The translations under genes and the position numbers were made by a program. Source: Cucumis sativus (Eukaryota > Streptophyta > Magnoliopsida > Cucurbitales > Cucurbitaceae). Taken from it: a stretch of 64,000 bases of DNA. Under the pieces are notes generated by a model. The model saw nothing but the letters and a program-made list of their open reading frames with translations, did no database searches and was not told the DNA's origin. Every line of letters begins with the position of its first letter. The first letter of the stretch is position 1. This document shows positions 48,019-62,600 of the stretch, in pieces. The DNA lies in the NCBI RefSeq assembly GCF_000004075.3, contig NC_026660.2, positions 22,943,498 to 23,007,497 of the forward strand, written 5' to 3'.

Positions 48019-51000
48019 TCAAGATCTGGTTCTTTGAATTGGTCGATAGAGACCGATTTCCCGACTATTGAGTGGCTGCAATGGCCTTGCATTGAACTCT
48101 GCATACTGCAAAAAAATACAGCCCAAAATGTTTCAAGCAACAAATTCATCAAAACTTTGTAATAAAAGCAAGAAGTGAGCTTCTTACATCATGAACAGCC
48201 TCTCTGAGAAGTCTCACTTGCTCCCTTGACACTGTCCTAATCTGTTGCATTACCATTTAAAAATTCCAATAAGATTCAATGCTAGTTGAACTACAATCGA
48301 GTTGAAAAGATTTTAACAAACTCGACAAGATGAGAACTAACTTCAACGTATTCAATTTGAGGTATCAAACTCATTTTCATTATTTGTTAGCACAACTAGG
48401 ACAATTCTACTCTAACCATCGCAGCAAACAATCGTTTATTAGTTTGATATGAATATGTTTGACTAGTGCATCTTGACATAGTTAATAAGGACTATTGTAA
48501 GATTTTTTTTATAAATATGAAATTAGTTTTATTTTTATTAAAGAAAGATAAAATATCTCTTTATGTTTAGGATCATTTATCAATATCTTTTAATAAGGAG
48601 TTAAAAGATCTTCCTTAAATATCTCATTTAAAGAAGAAGATATTTATCATATTTAGGGATATTTTATTGTAAATTATTCTTTTTGGCTCTTTAAAGAGCA
48701 CAAGTTCCATTAATGTAAAATTATTCTTCACAGTTGTGATTCAAAAGTTCATATTTTTTTGTAAAGAATTTGTACGAAAGTAAACTGATTACCTTCTACA
48801 TTATGACAGATTATTGAAGATAGTCAAGGGATTTGACAGGGTATCAATTGATAAGAAATAAGAATGAAGGCTGCTGAGATAATTGTCTTACGGTCAATGA
48901 ATTCAGATCTTCGAGGAGATTCAAGTTTACCGTCAGGAGAGCCTGAGTTTATACGGTTAAGTTATGATGATAAATTATTAATGTAGGTCGTATTTGCCAA
49001 ACTGGGTTATCGAAGCAGTGTTGTTTTTGTTATGTTAGCTATTCCTGAATTTAATAACGTTAGTCATAGTTGAAGGATATTATTTATCATTTCACATATT
49101 TTTCAACTATCCAATTTACTTTTGGTGTCCATAGTATCAAATTGCTTAGAGTAGATAAATTCTTAGTTACCTTCTTGTTCATGGTCCATATTACACCTTC
49201 AGTACAAGGAGGAACAGTGAGGGAACCAAGGTATCTGTAGTACTTTTTTCCACCAAACTTGATATCTGCGGGATTCATCACTCCCACCTTCTTTTCATGC
49301 TTCCGATCAACCATGCCAAGAATTTCCCTACTCAACTAAACGTCAAGAAAAGTTGAGTTTGTACTTTTGATAAATAAGAGAAATGAGCTTTTTATGCAAT
49401 GAATGTTTGTTATTAAAATTAATAAACTCCTTTGAACCAAATGTTCAAATCTAATACCACGATATTTGAATTGGGATTGTTTGAGTACTTCATTTAAAAC
49501 TAAACCGTTTGAAGAAATAAAATAATAGTTGTCATAGTCATTGAATTTATAGACAAATTATCACAAATGTCATTCAACATTATATTATACTTAATGAGAC
49601 ATAACATCTTTGCTTCAAGAAAATAATGTTGGTGAGCTAAAAAGAACAGAAAAGAATCATACATTAAAATCAATTTTCAAGAGACACGTGGATAATTAAC
49701 TACTCTAATCGTGACGATGGATCCTTCTGCTTAATAATTTGTGTTAGTTCGAATTGTAACAAAAATTAATTTTTGGAAAATCTAGAACTAAACCACAAAA
49801 AACAGGAGTTGAAATCACTACAACCTGTACAAGTTTATAATTGAACTATTTGAATTGGATTGGATTACTAAACCACAGAAAACATGAGTTGAAATCACTA
49901 AAACCTATACAAGCTTATAATCAAACCATTTGAATTGGATTGGATTAAGAATATGGTATTATGTATAGAGGTGATTTACCTGTGTGATAAAAGGGTCTGG
50001 TTGGCCAATTGTATAGAGTTGACCAACAACAGCAATCTTGTTCTTCACGGTGGGATCAGAACTTTGGTGAACCATGTGGAGTTCCAAGTCATACCTGATG
50101 GGTTGACGATGTTAATCATCAACAATTTAGAATCATATGATGGGTTTGTTTTGTAATATCCTTTTTACTAATTTCAGGGTCAAAATAAGATGGTTTTGTT
50201 TTGTAACATCTTTTTTATTCAAAAGAAATACCTTCTTCCATTGACGGAATGCTCTGAAGGCGAGTGCCAATGGGATTGTTGAAGATCATAAACGTCCCCG
50301 TTTATCTCAATTGATCCTGGCTTACCATACCAATATACCTGCATCCACATTCCACAGCCACATTAAGCAAAAGCAGAGGGTTAGGCAAATTAAACAATAT
50401 AAACATAGATAAACAAAGAAAGGATCTGTCAATTTTCTTACAGAAATATCATGGCCCCTATTTTTGACGGTTGCATTGCAAGGATAATAGCTTCTCTTTA
50501 GCTCTCCCAACTGAGGAACAATCTTCACTCTCTGGCTTGATAAATCTATGGGAGATTGCAAATCCCCATTATTACAAGCTTCCCACTCTTTCTTTATCTC
50601 CCCCCAATGTCCTGGCCCTTTCTGACTCCCTTCTGCATAATCAAATTCTCTCTCGTCCTCTGCAACCCAACGATTATGAAATACAGATGTCAACATTTAA
50701 GCCCAACTCTAGCTTCCATCTCAAGATTTTACAACTAATTTTACAAATCTTAACAATTCAGATGAAAACAATACGTCGATTAAATAGAAACCTAAACATA
50801 CGATCTAAACACAAGAACAGAAATCAAAACAATGTTGCTGCAGTGAAGAGTTGACTAAAACGGTGTAAATAATCAATCCAAACAAACTACATCTTCCATC
50901 TCAAAAAACCTAACGCCGATTCTTACACAGTGAAATGAAATACATACACCAAAAGATTCAGAAGACAACCGCCCTCATCGATTAAGAAATGGACAGAGTC

Positions 51001-51142
51001 AGCAATTACAAAATCCAGCAATGTAGACAGATATAGGGGTAGCGGTGAATAGCTTACCAACTTCTTGAGCTGAGATTGAAGATGAATGAATGAAATACAA
51101 CAAAATGAAGAAGAAAACGATGGGTGTACTACAAAATTGCAT
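48019..51142 (-). CDS. alpha-type carbonic anhydrase, secreted
   Basis: Seven exons (51142-51058, 50659-50442, 50338-50232, 50094-49980, 49335-49171, 48241-48188, 48105-48019) encode 276 residues. It interconverts CO2 and bicarbonate using zinc. A hydrophobic signal peptide (MQFCSTPIVFFFILLYFIHS, likely cut near residue 26) points to the secretory pathway, extracellular space or, as shown for one Arabidopsis member, plastid via the ER. The catalytic core is intact: zinc ligands H124, H126 (SHWHSPSEH) and H143 (ELHMVH). C57 and C219 (VPPC) are placed for the usual disulfide, and CNNGDLQSPIDL and GSLTVPPCTEG are family signatures. The C terminus NARPLQPLNSREI is also typical. It resembles the ACA7-like plant group. 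Intron 4 contains an 80-bp tandem duplication. Confidence 0.94.
49787..49946. repeat. 80-bp tandem duplication in carbonic anhydrase intron 4
   Basis: Two consecutive copies begin 'actaaaccaca' at 49,787 and 49,867 and both end with 'tttgaattggattggatta'. About ten scattered differences separate them, so the duplication is not very recent. Confidence 0.9.
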
Positions 51143-53280
51143 GGTTTAACAAAATCGATGAGATGATTAGGAAGATGAAGGAGTGTGGAATCGTTGTATT
51201 AGATTATGAGAATTAAATAAAGATGGGAAGAGAGAACGGTGGGGAAATTTCTAGGGAGGTTCAGAATGAAAGCTTAAAGTTGGTAATAAAAAGGAAAAGG
51301 AGAAAAGAAAAAGGAAGAAAGAAGAAAGCGGGAAGCGCTGATTCTGTTGGGACTTTGGTAGTCATTTTCATATGCTTTTTTGACTCCTTTTGCTTTTTTA
51401 TCCTTTTTATTTTTTCCTATTAAATAAATTTGGTTAACCTCTACCCAATATTATTTCTAACACTTATCCATAATAAAAAACTTTATTTCAACTCCAAAAT
51501 TCATCTTTTAAGAAAACTTTTTAAATGGTTATCTTTTTAAAATATATACAAAATATAAATATCTATGTTAAAGTTTAATATATTTTATTTCATGAGTTTA
51601 ATTACTTTTGATGAACATATTATTTGTAGAATTTAAAGATAGTCTTTGTAGTTATATCTCATGTTAAAATGATATTGGTTTACCAATTATTTATTCGAGG
51701 GAGGAAGTAATAGAATTGATTAAGATTTTTCTTAAATTTAATTACTAATTATTTGTTTCACTTCCTTTTTAACACATATATTTTGTTATTTTATTAATGT
51801 TGTTTTTGTTTAAAAGCTTTTGTTTGTGTACAATTTTGACCCACTTCAATTTTTTTCAACTCGAAAAAAGAACTGTGACATGAACTAATTCCTCAAGTTT
51901 GAATATGAAATATAATAATTAGAAGAACATAAAGAACGAAGAGAAGGAGATGTAAGCGTGCAACCTTCACGTTTACTTGTAATTTTCTTTTTCTAAGAAT
52001 AATTTATAAAATAATTGAGGTGGGTCAAATTTTCTCTTATGTATTAAAAATAATAATAATTTAGAAAGAAAATTGACAACTTTATTATTAAACACTAAAA
52101 TGAAAACTGACCATTTAATTGAATGTTAACGTAAATTTAAAAAAAAATTATCAAAAGTAAAATATTTATCTTTCTTTAAACTTTTTATTTTAGTAATTTT
52201 GTTGTATAAAGAGTAAATAGTTGATTGATTGTTTTAATTAGATTTAACGAATAATAATTAACAAAACATTTAGAATTTAAAATGAAGAAGTTGGTGTCAA
52301 ATTTATTAAATGATTAAAATAAAAGCATAGCACACATTGATGCATTTGGTAACAAAATTAATGATGATGGCTCTAAATCAAGATTAAAATATTCATCCAA
52401 TTAGAAATGATAGCGAATCATATATTTGGTATAATTCTTCCTTTTTAAAGCTGGTATAGTGACATCAAATATCTTAATTTTCAACCTAATTAAAATTTAA
52501 TGCAACTAAAGTCGTCTGTGTATCTCAGATTTTCACATTCTAATAAACAATACTTCTCTAAAATTTTATATTTTATTTATTTTTCTAGAACTATTCGAAA
52601 CTTATCAGTAATGTAACATTTTAAAGTTTGTATGCATAATTGAAACCTATAATTTACTAATATACTTTTTTTTATGGCTTTTTAGTTTCTGTTTCAATTT
52701 TTTTACTTCATATTATTCAAATTTACTTTGTTTAAATTGTGTATTAAGTTCATATTTTTATTGTTTTCTAAACAAAGTTTATGTATATTTTACTATAATG
52801 TGTCCTTTGTATTTAGTCCAAAAGTAAATTATTCTTTGAAACATTTGTGTTTGTGAGAATATATATATCAAGCTTCGTAGGAGTAAAAATTCAACCATTC
52901 TAATCAAGAATCAAAATATCTTGGTGACGATTAAAGTTTTGTAATCTCAATTTTATAAAGAAAACTTCAACAAGTTAAAATATTTATTAATTATATTATA
53001 TATATTGCTTTTTTATAAGAAATTTAAAAATTATATATATAAAAAATATTTACAGTATAATAAATAATTTGTTGATGTCGAGTACAAAAAAACGTAAACT
53101 ATCAATAAAATTTATGAAAATAGATTATTTCAACGTGTGTGAAATTATCATTAAATATATTAAATAAAATATTTCATTTTAGATAAATTACATCGTAGGA
53201 TAAAAACATTTAGAAAAAAACAACTCATTGTACTTGAGTTTTCGTAACATGAGTTTTTTTTACATGTGAATATAGCAAAT

Positions 53281-53910
53281 GTAACAAGTAATTAGTGATA
53301 TCAGACGGTTATTAGACGACTATCATAGAGCTATCATTAGGGGTGTTCACGGTTCGATTTTCAAGCTAAAACCGCACCGAACTGCAAAATGCAAACAAAA
53401 AAAAAACTCATACGAAACCAAACCAAACTGCATATGCGGTTTAGTTTTGGTTCTGTTTAACTTCTAGATAATCTTAGGCCACCAAAGCATCGAGTTCGAT
53501 AACATTTGTTTTTTTGTTTTAAATTTTGGACAATATCAGGCCACCAAAGCACCGAATTCTATAAATTTTCCCAATCTATTTTAGATTTTAGTGGATCTCG
53601 AGTTAACATATTCAACCGAGTTTTAGAAACAAAACATTTATAAATATATATATATTTTTTTAAATGAAGCGGTTCGATTCAATTTTATAATCAATTTAAA
53701 ACATTAATCCAAACTGACCGCATAAGAAGCAATTTCAACGTAACACAAACTGAACTGAACCGCATACAATCAGTTTCAATTAGGTTTCAACTCGGTTTTC
53801 AAATATTTTATAAACACCCTAATTATCACGGGCTATCAAAAAATTGCCAGTTTTAAATTTTTATACTCTATTATCATATCGCTATTTTTGCAATTTAGAA
53901 AATTTATTTT
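53281..53910. repeat. older dispersed repeat interrupted by a MITE-like element
   Basis: The left flank ('gtgatatcagacggttatta', 'gctatcatta') and right flank ('atcacgggctatcaaa', 'atcgctatttttgcaattt') resemble motifs of the repeat at 16,685-17,050. They look like the two halves of one repeat copy split by the element at 53,339-53,822. Confidence 0.45.
53339..53822. mobile_element. MITE-like non-autonomous element
   Basis: About 484 bases. The left end reads TTAGGGGTGTTCA and the reverse complement of the right end reads TTAGGGTGTTTA, forming short imperfect terminal inverted repeats. The inside is rich in AACCG/CGGTT motifs in both orientations and has no coding capacity. A truncated relative lies at 5,286-5,462. 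The superfamily is uncertain; hAT-like is a guess. No clear target-site duplication is seen. Confidence 0.55.
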
Positions 53911-56555
53911 ATTTCGCATGCTAAATAAAATATTTAAAATGATTGGCGTGACAAATTAAAAATCTAATTTTGTTTATTGTTAGGAATGTATTATATTACA
54001 AAGTGGGGGTGCACTTGCTCCTCTCAAGTTTCTAGAATCTTAAATTAATACATAGAATAGAAAAGAGTTTTACATGGAAGTTAGGTTATCCAACGCGTCA
54101 ACATTTGCAAGCTAAGACAAGACAAGACGATGGCGTTTTGAGCCTTTGAATACATTTTTTTAACAATTATTGATTATTTGGCTTCTTCTGATTAATAATT
54201 TGGGAATAAAACTTTTCTCATTTATAATTTTATATATTCAATCCAACAATATTGGACTTCTCTTTTTCCCAAAAGTATTAATATTGGACTTAGCTTCTAG
54301 AATATATTAGATCCTCTTTCTTTCTTCTTTCCTATTTTATAATTTTTAAATATAAGTTGTAGGAAAAAAGAGCCAGAAAGCATGCAGTATAGTATTAAAA
54401 TACCAATCAATCTCATAAATAACTTGTAACGTGACCAATGTTATGCAAAAGACAACTAACATATGCTAGTTTAATTAATAATATTTCTATAGCATTTTTA
54501 CATTTATAGGTCGATTTTTAAATTTATTTAGACTCTAAAATTAAAAAATATGTAAGTGGAGTTTGATATGTAATTGGTCTCGTTTCTCGTTTGTTTATTT
54601 GTTTATTTGTTATGTTTGAATTGAATGGTTTTATAGTTTATAGTTTATAGTTTGTATTTATAATTTGTGTAAATTATAGTGGATTAATTTCGATGATTAA
54701 GAACTTATTTCTTAGCTATATTAACGTGGTTTTGATGAATTTAAAATAACTTTCAAACATTCAACGTTTAATTGGTGAATCGCTAATTAAATAAGAGAAA
54801 ATTTGAGTTTAGTCTGTTTGGAAGGGTCTAAATTTGAAGAGGGTTGAGAGTTTGAATTTTTTAATATTCGTAAGATACGATGATTGATTGAAAAAAAAGC
54901 AAAAGATAGAGGGTGAGAAAAAAATATAGTACAATAATTAAATGAACAAATCGAACAATTTCATTTTTTTTTAAGATGTCATGTTTTCAATCATACACCG
55001 CGTTGTTCTATTTCCAATCACATATTATTAAACAACATGTCAATTTAAAAAACTATTTAAAAGAAAATTATGTTTTAAAATATGATGAACTAAATAAGCA
55101 TTAGATCCAAATCGAGAAAGAAAAATATATTTTATCCTAACTTTTTATTGATTATTTACTTCCCATGTTATACTTTGACCAAATGTTACTTAATATAGGG
55201 GTCAATTGGATTTATGATTAGGGGGAAAAAAGTGAATTTAAAACAATTTAAATAAAAAGGTAGAATTTTTGTTCTTATTTGAGTGCGTCTTTGGAAGATA
55301 CGAACTATGCCTCTTTTCTTTCCTTCTCCTTTTAAATGTTTTCGTAACATTATTTTTATTCTGTATTTTAAATCAAATTCATTTCCATCAAACTTTAAAA
55401 TAAAAATTGGTTTTAATGGTTTTTTATGTGTTTTTTTTTTCTATTTTCAGGTTGAATAAGAGCAATTTTTTTTTCAGTCTGTTTGTTAAAATTTTAATTG
55501 TTTTCTGATTTTTACTCTTTTTTTTTTTTATTGTTTCGAATGTTAGGTATGAAAAATATTTTTAAATTATAGATTAATAAAACTTCAAAAAATATATGGT
55601 TAAAATGTTTCATGTTACATGTATTGTTATGAATTTATTGATTTTACGTTAGTTTTTTGATCGGTTAATTTAGGAAAATTTTAGAATCTACTTAGCACGT
55701 TATTCAACAATTAACCACTTAAATTATGTCACGTCATCACTGCAACAAATAATCATGATTTGATTGAGTTTGAATAATTAGGTTTTCTCAAACCCGACCC
55801 AATTCAGGCCCTATATATAGAAAAGTGAGCCAAACAAGGATAATGAGCCTAAGCCCAAGTTCAACCTGCAAATGGATCCAAAGAAAAATAGAGCCCAAGC
55901 CCACTTAAAGTCCATGAAATTTCTTTATAAATGAGACATTTGCCATTAATTTAAGGAGATGTTGGATTAAAAGAATAATTGAAGCTCTAAATAATTGAAA
56001 ATTCACCCTTCTACACCATTCTACAAGCTCTCAAGACACTCTTACAAGCGACGTGCAAGTCCATAACAACCTCGAGATTGACATCTTTTGAAATACTGAA
56101 GAGTTTGAAGATTAAACTTACTGAATATTTTGAATATTAAACTTTCATTGGATTATAGAATATCGAAGTACAACATCCCGAAGACCGGAGACTAAAAAGT
56201 TATAAAGTGTTTATCTTGTATTCGAGAGAAAACGTGAAATGAGTAAATACTATAAAATTGTGATGTACAAAATTCAATTCCACAAATTACATTTATTCGA
56301 AATCTCGAGCAAATACACACTAACTTTTAAATAACTAACCAATCATAATTGATTGCAAAGTCTTCATAAATCTAACCAACTGTCAAAATATTTACGACAT
56401 GTATAACAAAAACAATTTTTTTAAATTCAGTTTGTCATTCCTTATCATCCTTCTTCTTCATGGGATTCACAAGTGTAAAAGACACGAACTAAAAATAGCA
56501 AGATATAAACTATCCTTTTTCAAATATATTGATAAAATGGTTGAGATTTGGCTAC

Positions 56556-56629
56556 CAAACTATGTGTACAAAGAATCTTGAATAAATCGTTAACAAACTA
56601 TGTGTACAAAGAATATTGAATAAATCGTC
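56556..56629. repeat. 38-bp tandem duplication
   Basis: 'caaactatgtgtacaaagaa' starts at 56,556 and again at 56,594, each followed by 'ttgaataaatcgt'. The two copies are nearly identical. Confidence 0.9.
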
Positions 56630-59600
56630 CCAAATGTAGACTATCATATTTTCATTTTCAAAATTGGTGTATTTTTTAAAATACACCTAATTTGTTTGGT
56701 GATTTAGTAGTTAAAATAGCTAATTAATTATAACTAATTCAAACATTGTGCAAGCAAAGCGAAGAAAATACACTTTGTTTAAAACTCTTAACCCCTCAAA
56801 ATGAGGGAGAGTCTATGTTATTTATAAAGCTTTCTGATGGGCTTTTGTGGATTTGGACTTGATTGATCCACATAGCCTTTTGACCCAACTAACTGGACTT
56901 TAACCTTTATTTTGTGTTTGGGCCTAAAGAAGCCTATTTTTAGGTCTAATAAACCTCAGCACAAATCTTGCTATTTTTAACTTATGTTGGATTTAATTAT
57001 TTGTAATAGCAACAATGTGTATTGTGTATATCTAAGATTTAAACCATGATTCCACATAATAAATGTCAATTTCATTGTTGATAGTTGATTTTTATTTTCT
57101 AAAACAGTAACAATCAACAATGACATCCTTTCTATAAATTTCATCATTGACAACTCACCTTTTTATCATCAATCCAAATGATATGAAATATTGTTACCTT
57201 GGAGTATAGTAAATAAATAAACTTCTAACTTCTAACTTGATATACAAGTGTTAAAATGATTGATATAATTAAAATTTATCCTAACCTTTTTGTCAACTCT
57301 AGTCATTGGATCCACTGAAAATTTAATACGCTTTATAACCACTAAAAATAAAATTTAAAACCCTCTAAAAGTGTATTTTAAACATTTTTAATAAAATATT
57401 TTCAAATATAACAAAAATTAAAACTATTAATAAAATATAACAAAATTTATCCAATTTGTACAATTTAATTTTTTTTTGCTATATTTTGTAAGTATATATA
57501 TTTTTTATTTATAAGAATTTTTCAAAATCAAATAGTTTAAATAGACATTAACCTCAATTTTACGAGATAAAATTCTGAAAATAATTACTTTCAAATATAA
57601 TTTTTTTCTGGAGACTATTAATTCAAATAGTCTCTCCCATTTCCAACAATAATTTATGCTTCTTAAATTAATTATGTGTATTATCAATTCATTAATACAC
57701 GCTTAGCCAAAAGAAATGATCTTTTAAAGAATTCAAACGACTGTATTAAGCAAAGATACTTTGTTGACAGTTTTAATTCAATCATCTTTCATTAAAAACA
57801 ATTACACCAATCTTCATACCCCACAATCAAATAGTATAAATTCTATACCAAAACAACAGCTAAGAAATGGTTTTCAATTCTAACTTTCCCTCAAAGTTAG
57901 ACAAAGAAATATTAAAATGGGCGGTATAAGAAATAAGAATATTAGTTGAGTTTCAATATCACAAATACTTTTAATAGCGTTATTTTTATGTTTTAACTAT
58001 GTTTTTCCTATATCACTAAAAACTAATTTTCATGTGGCGTAAAACATGAAAGATGTTGGAATGCGTGAGAAATCGATTATCGAAAACAAAAACCATTCAT
58101 CTCAACTCTTGGAATTTATCTCTCTCAAATATTTTGGTATAAACATACCGTTAGTTTCTTCCATTAATCTCACGAAGTCAAGTCATAACAAAAGGCCAAA
58201 AAGGTAACCCTAACAAAGAACAAATGCTTAATAAATGAGAGGTTGTACCTTTGTTTATATATGAATGTGTTATCCTTAACTCTACTTTTCTCTCATTTTC
58301 TTTCCTATCTCCAAGTTTGAACTAAATAAATGTTATCCCTAACTGTTAATTTTTTAAGATTATTTTTATTGAATCGTAAAGCCTCTAATGAACAAAATTT
58401 CTATATCCGACACGAGGAGTAAGTTACATTCTCTAGAAGGGATTTAAATGGGTAGCAACATGAGAGCTTTGGCATTTGGGGAATTTCAATTCTGTTTTGG
58501 TTTTTGATAAAGTGAAGTTTAGGAGAAAGAGAGAGAGAGAGAGTAGAACAAAGGAGTGGGCAGGTTGTGGAAGTCATTATTAATCCAAAACCAAATTAAA
58601 TACTTTTTTCTTAATACACTAACATATAATTTGAAAATTACCTTAGACAGAAGATACCAATTGAACTATGTTATTTAATCAAAACTTAGGTATCCACAAT
58701 CTTAAAAGAAAGGCTATGAGTGAGTGAGTGAGGTTGCTGATCTCCACAATCTATGTAAGAAACACATTCAAGGTATGGCCCTCAATAAGGTAAGGTTAAT
58801 TAATTAATTAAGTAGTTTTGTAAGACCAAATTCAAACATAACTTTAAGAAATTAAAGAATTGAATACATAAAGCAAGGGTGTTGTAATAGTGATTTGTGT
58901 AAAGCCAAGAATTAAGGCTGTCTTTGTTTAAGCATATTCCCACCTCTCTCTCTCTCTCTTATCAAGGAAGACACAACACAACACAACGCTATCATCACCA
59001 TCATCACATTTTTTAAATAACAATAATCAGTCTCTTTACTCTTTATCTACTAAACATTGCCCCTTACACACACCACCTTTCCTCTTCACATTTTGATACT
59101 TAATAATAATGATAACAATAATTTTAAAAAGTATTATAGGATCTTTATTGGATCGAATTTGTTATATTTGAATATATTTTAAATATTAATAATATTTTAA
59201 ATAAGATATTTAGGTTTAGAAAAGGGGTGAAAATTAAAATGGGTCCATGAAAATTGAAAATGTTATCTGTTGGCAAATAAATGGAAAGATAATAATAATC
59301 AATTATTTGGACTTTTTCTCCCTGGGTAGGAATAAAGACTTTTGGTGCATAAATCTCTATGATCAATTATCATGTATGTTGTGAGATTGAGATCCTGAAT
59401 TAGTAAAATTGGAATATAATATATTGTATCGTAGTATAGATTATTGTAAGAAAAAAAAAAGTGATGAATATAAAATAGTAAAAACTACTAAAATTTATTT
59501 TAAGTTTGTTTCTTAAGCATGACATTAAATGTGTTTTGGAAAGAAACTGAAATGTGTGTAGCATTAATGGAAGCATATTAATATGAAATGTGTATTGAAA

Positions 59601-62600
59601 TCACTTACATGAGTTTATTTACAAAACACGTTTCCAAATTATGACAAAGTAAATAGACCAATTCTTTAAATTACTATACAACTCAAATATCTAAGGGTAA
59701 CTTTTCAATTAATGGAGAATGAATTAATTAGACAAAAATGAGAAGATTATAGGGATTTGTTTTTTCTTTTCCTTTCTTTTTTTCTTGGGGGTTTAGGCTT
59801 AGAAGTTGTGTTGGATCATGAGGGATAACATTATTTGTTGCATATATATAATTATGAAGCTAATAATTGCTGATATCAATTATTTGTCACATGAGAGATT
59901 GTTACCCATTTTCAAATAAAATGTGCTCCAAAAGTTGGAAAATATATAAAGACACAACACTCTCTCTCAACATCATATCAAAAGCAAACATTATTGATAA
60001 TAATCCTACTTGTTTTGTGGTGTTTTCAAAAGATTGTAAGGAAATTACAATAAAAGAAATTAAAAGTAGTCAAAGATTCAAATATATCAGTTCACACACT
60101 GATGTTAATATAATTGTAAATAAATTTTAAACGTTAATATAGATTCATCGATTTATCTTATAAGTTTCTCTAAAATTAGAAAAATTAACGTAACAAGATG
60201 TATTAAGATACTTTAATTGATTGAATAACAAGACATATATTACGTGATTTTAAGACATACTCATTTATGGAATATAAATATTGATATTGACATATTTTAA
60301 TACATCGTTAAAGTATAATTTAAGTTTTTCTTACTCGCTAGTTGTACGATTGAACTCTAGAATAACAATAACAATAATGTTAGTTGTAAATCATTTCTAA
60401 CAATAAGTTATGTTTATAATATATATTTGCACGAAACTCGAGATAGTTTAAATACTATTGTTTTAAGCGTATGGTTGACTTTGGCAATTTACATGTACAG
60501 TACAAAACAAAAGAAAAGTAACTTTCTTTTTCAAAATAGTCCAATTGAAATAGGAAGATAGTTAGAGAGATTTAAATCCACGACGTTAAAGTAGGATTCA
60601 TTTGGCATGATTCACATGCTAGTAAAGTGTACATTTTCTAACTTATTATTACTAATATCACAAATACGAAAATTTTCATTTCTTCTTCTTTTTTGTTTTC
60701 TGAGTATAATGTAACCTCAAGGTGGAGATTAAACCTCTACTTGACCAAATCAATATTGAAAATTAAAAGTTTATAAAAATTAAACAATTTGCTAAAGAGT
60801 TTGATTCTGCCATTCTTTTAAAAACTTTGTTGGTAAGAAAAGACAGATTCTTGTAAAATCTTTGACAATGGAATATTTTGTAGATGAAATAGTGGAGGGA
60901 AGGAATCTCTAACTTTGGTTTCTTTACAAACACTTTAACATTGAAAAAAAAGTAAAAGAGAGAAGAAAAGGGAAAGAAGAAAAAGTGTATTTTTTTTGCA
61001 CTCTGTAGACATATTAGTGTTTGTATAAACCACTTTGGATACTGCATTTTTGTTCATAACTGAAAGTGAAAGAAAAAAATTTCAATTTTTTTTTATAAAA
61101 AAAAAGTGAGATGTAAACATTGTGTTTGGAAATAAATAAAAGTGACATTCATATTTATATAGAAGGTTTAAGAACGTGTTTGTAACCGAGATAACCTTTA
61201 AGATATTATCGAACATACACTATCATTTTATTTAAATTTTATGCGATTAGAAAAACTTATTGGAAGGTTTGTGTTTTCGAACATTTTGTGTGAACTTATT
61301 AAAATTAGAAAAACCTCACTATTTTCGATGCTCGACTTTTGTTTTATCCCAAGTTATGAATGGATTTGTCTTTTTTCCCTTTTCTTTTAAACATTATACA
61401 ACATTGTAAAGAGAGTTTGGAAAATGAATTTAAAGCTAATTTAAGACATTACTAAGATATTGAGAAATAGTATAGGGAATAGGATCATTTGTTAGGAACT
61501 TAGTTTTAGGGTTTAGGGCAATTTTGACTTGTAAGCCTATTTTTCTTTTATCACAATATTCTTCTCTACCTATTTCTCACATTTAAATTCGAAAATTTAT
61601 TATTTAGGTCTATCTAATAATAAATAGGCTTTTGATTTTTGATTTTTGAAAATTATGCTTGTTTTCTCTTATCGTTTTTTCTTCTTCATATTTTTCATGT
61701 AGACAACAAACGTAGAAAACAAATTGACTTCATTGTAAAAGAAAAAAAATCTTGAGAGAGAACGATTTTAATTTTTATTCTTAAAAATTAAAATTTTAAA
61801 CATCATTTTCATATACTGTTTTGTATGTTTTTGTTGTCTACATATCTTTGCAGTGTTTTTAAGATATAAGTCATACTTTGAAAAAAGAAAAAAAACAAAC
61901 AAAATGCACTTTTGACCTATGAGATTTGAAATTGATATTTATTCGATTTATAAAGTTTTAAAACAAACAATTTAGTTCTAAGGTTTAAGAAATAGTTTTA
62001 AATGGTCAATGAAGCTACTTAATCATACCATTAGTTAACTAATAGTTAAGTAATGTGACTATTAAATGACGAGTTTAACAACAATATCATTGAACCGTTA
62101 GTCAACTAACGGTCTAATTAAGTGGTATTAAGTACCCTTTTGAACTATTTTTCAAATCTCATGTACTAAAGTGTTTTTTCTTTTTTAATTTTAATGACCA
62201 AATACACATCAACCTCAAAGACTACAATACACTTTTAACTTTAACATTCCATTAAAAATTTAATAAAATTCTGACTACAAGAATCAAAATAAGTTTTTTT
62301 TTTTTTCAAAATACAAAAACAAAAACAACAACAAATGTTTTTAAAAGCTGGTTCAAAATAAGATTTTACAAAAAACAATTAAATTATAAAACATTATCGA
62401 AAATAAAATATTTACAAATAAGTGTAATAAATTTTGTAGGGTGTAAATAGTTTTTGAATTTTTTTATTTTTATTTTTGAAAAAAATGAGTGTTTAGTGTT
62501 GGTGATTTGAAGAAAGAAAAACTCAGATTGAGGGGCCCGATGTCGTTAAAAGAAGAGAAGAAGACTGAGTGTGGCGTTCCATTTAGACTGCTCGTGCCTT

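Noticed and set aside
58520..59100. GA and CT microsatellite-rich region as a promoter or miRNA locus
   Set aside because: I looked for common conserved plant miRNA sequences and an extended hairpin and saw none; no coding sequence follows on either strand.
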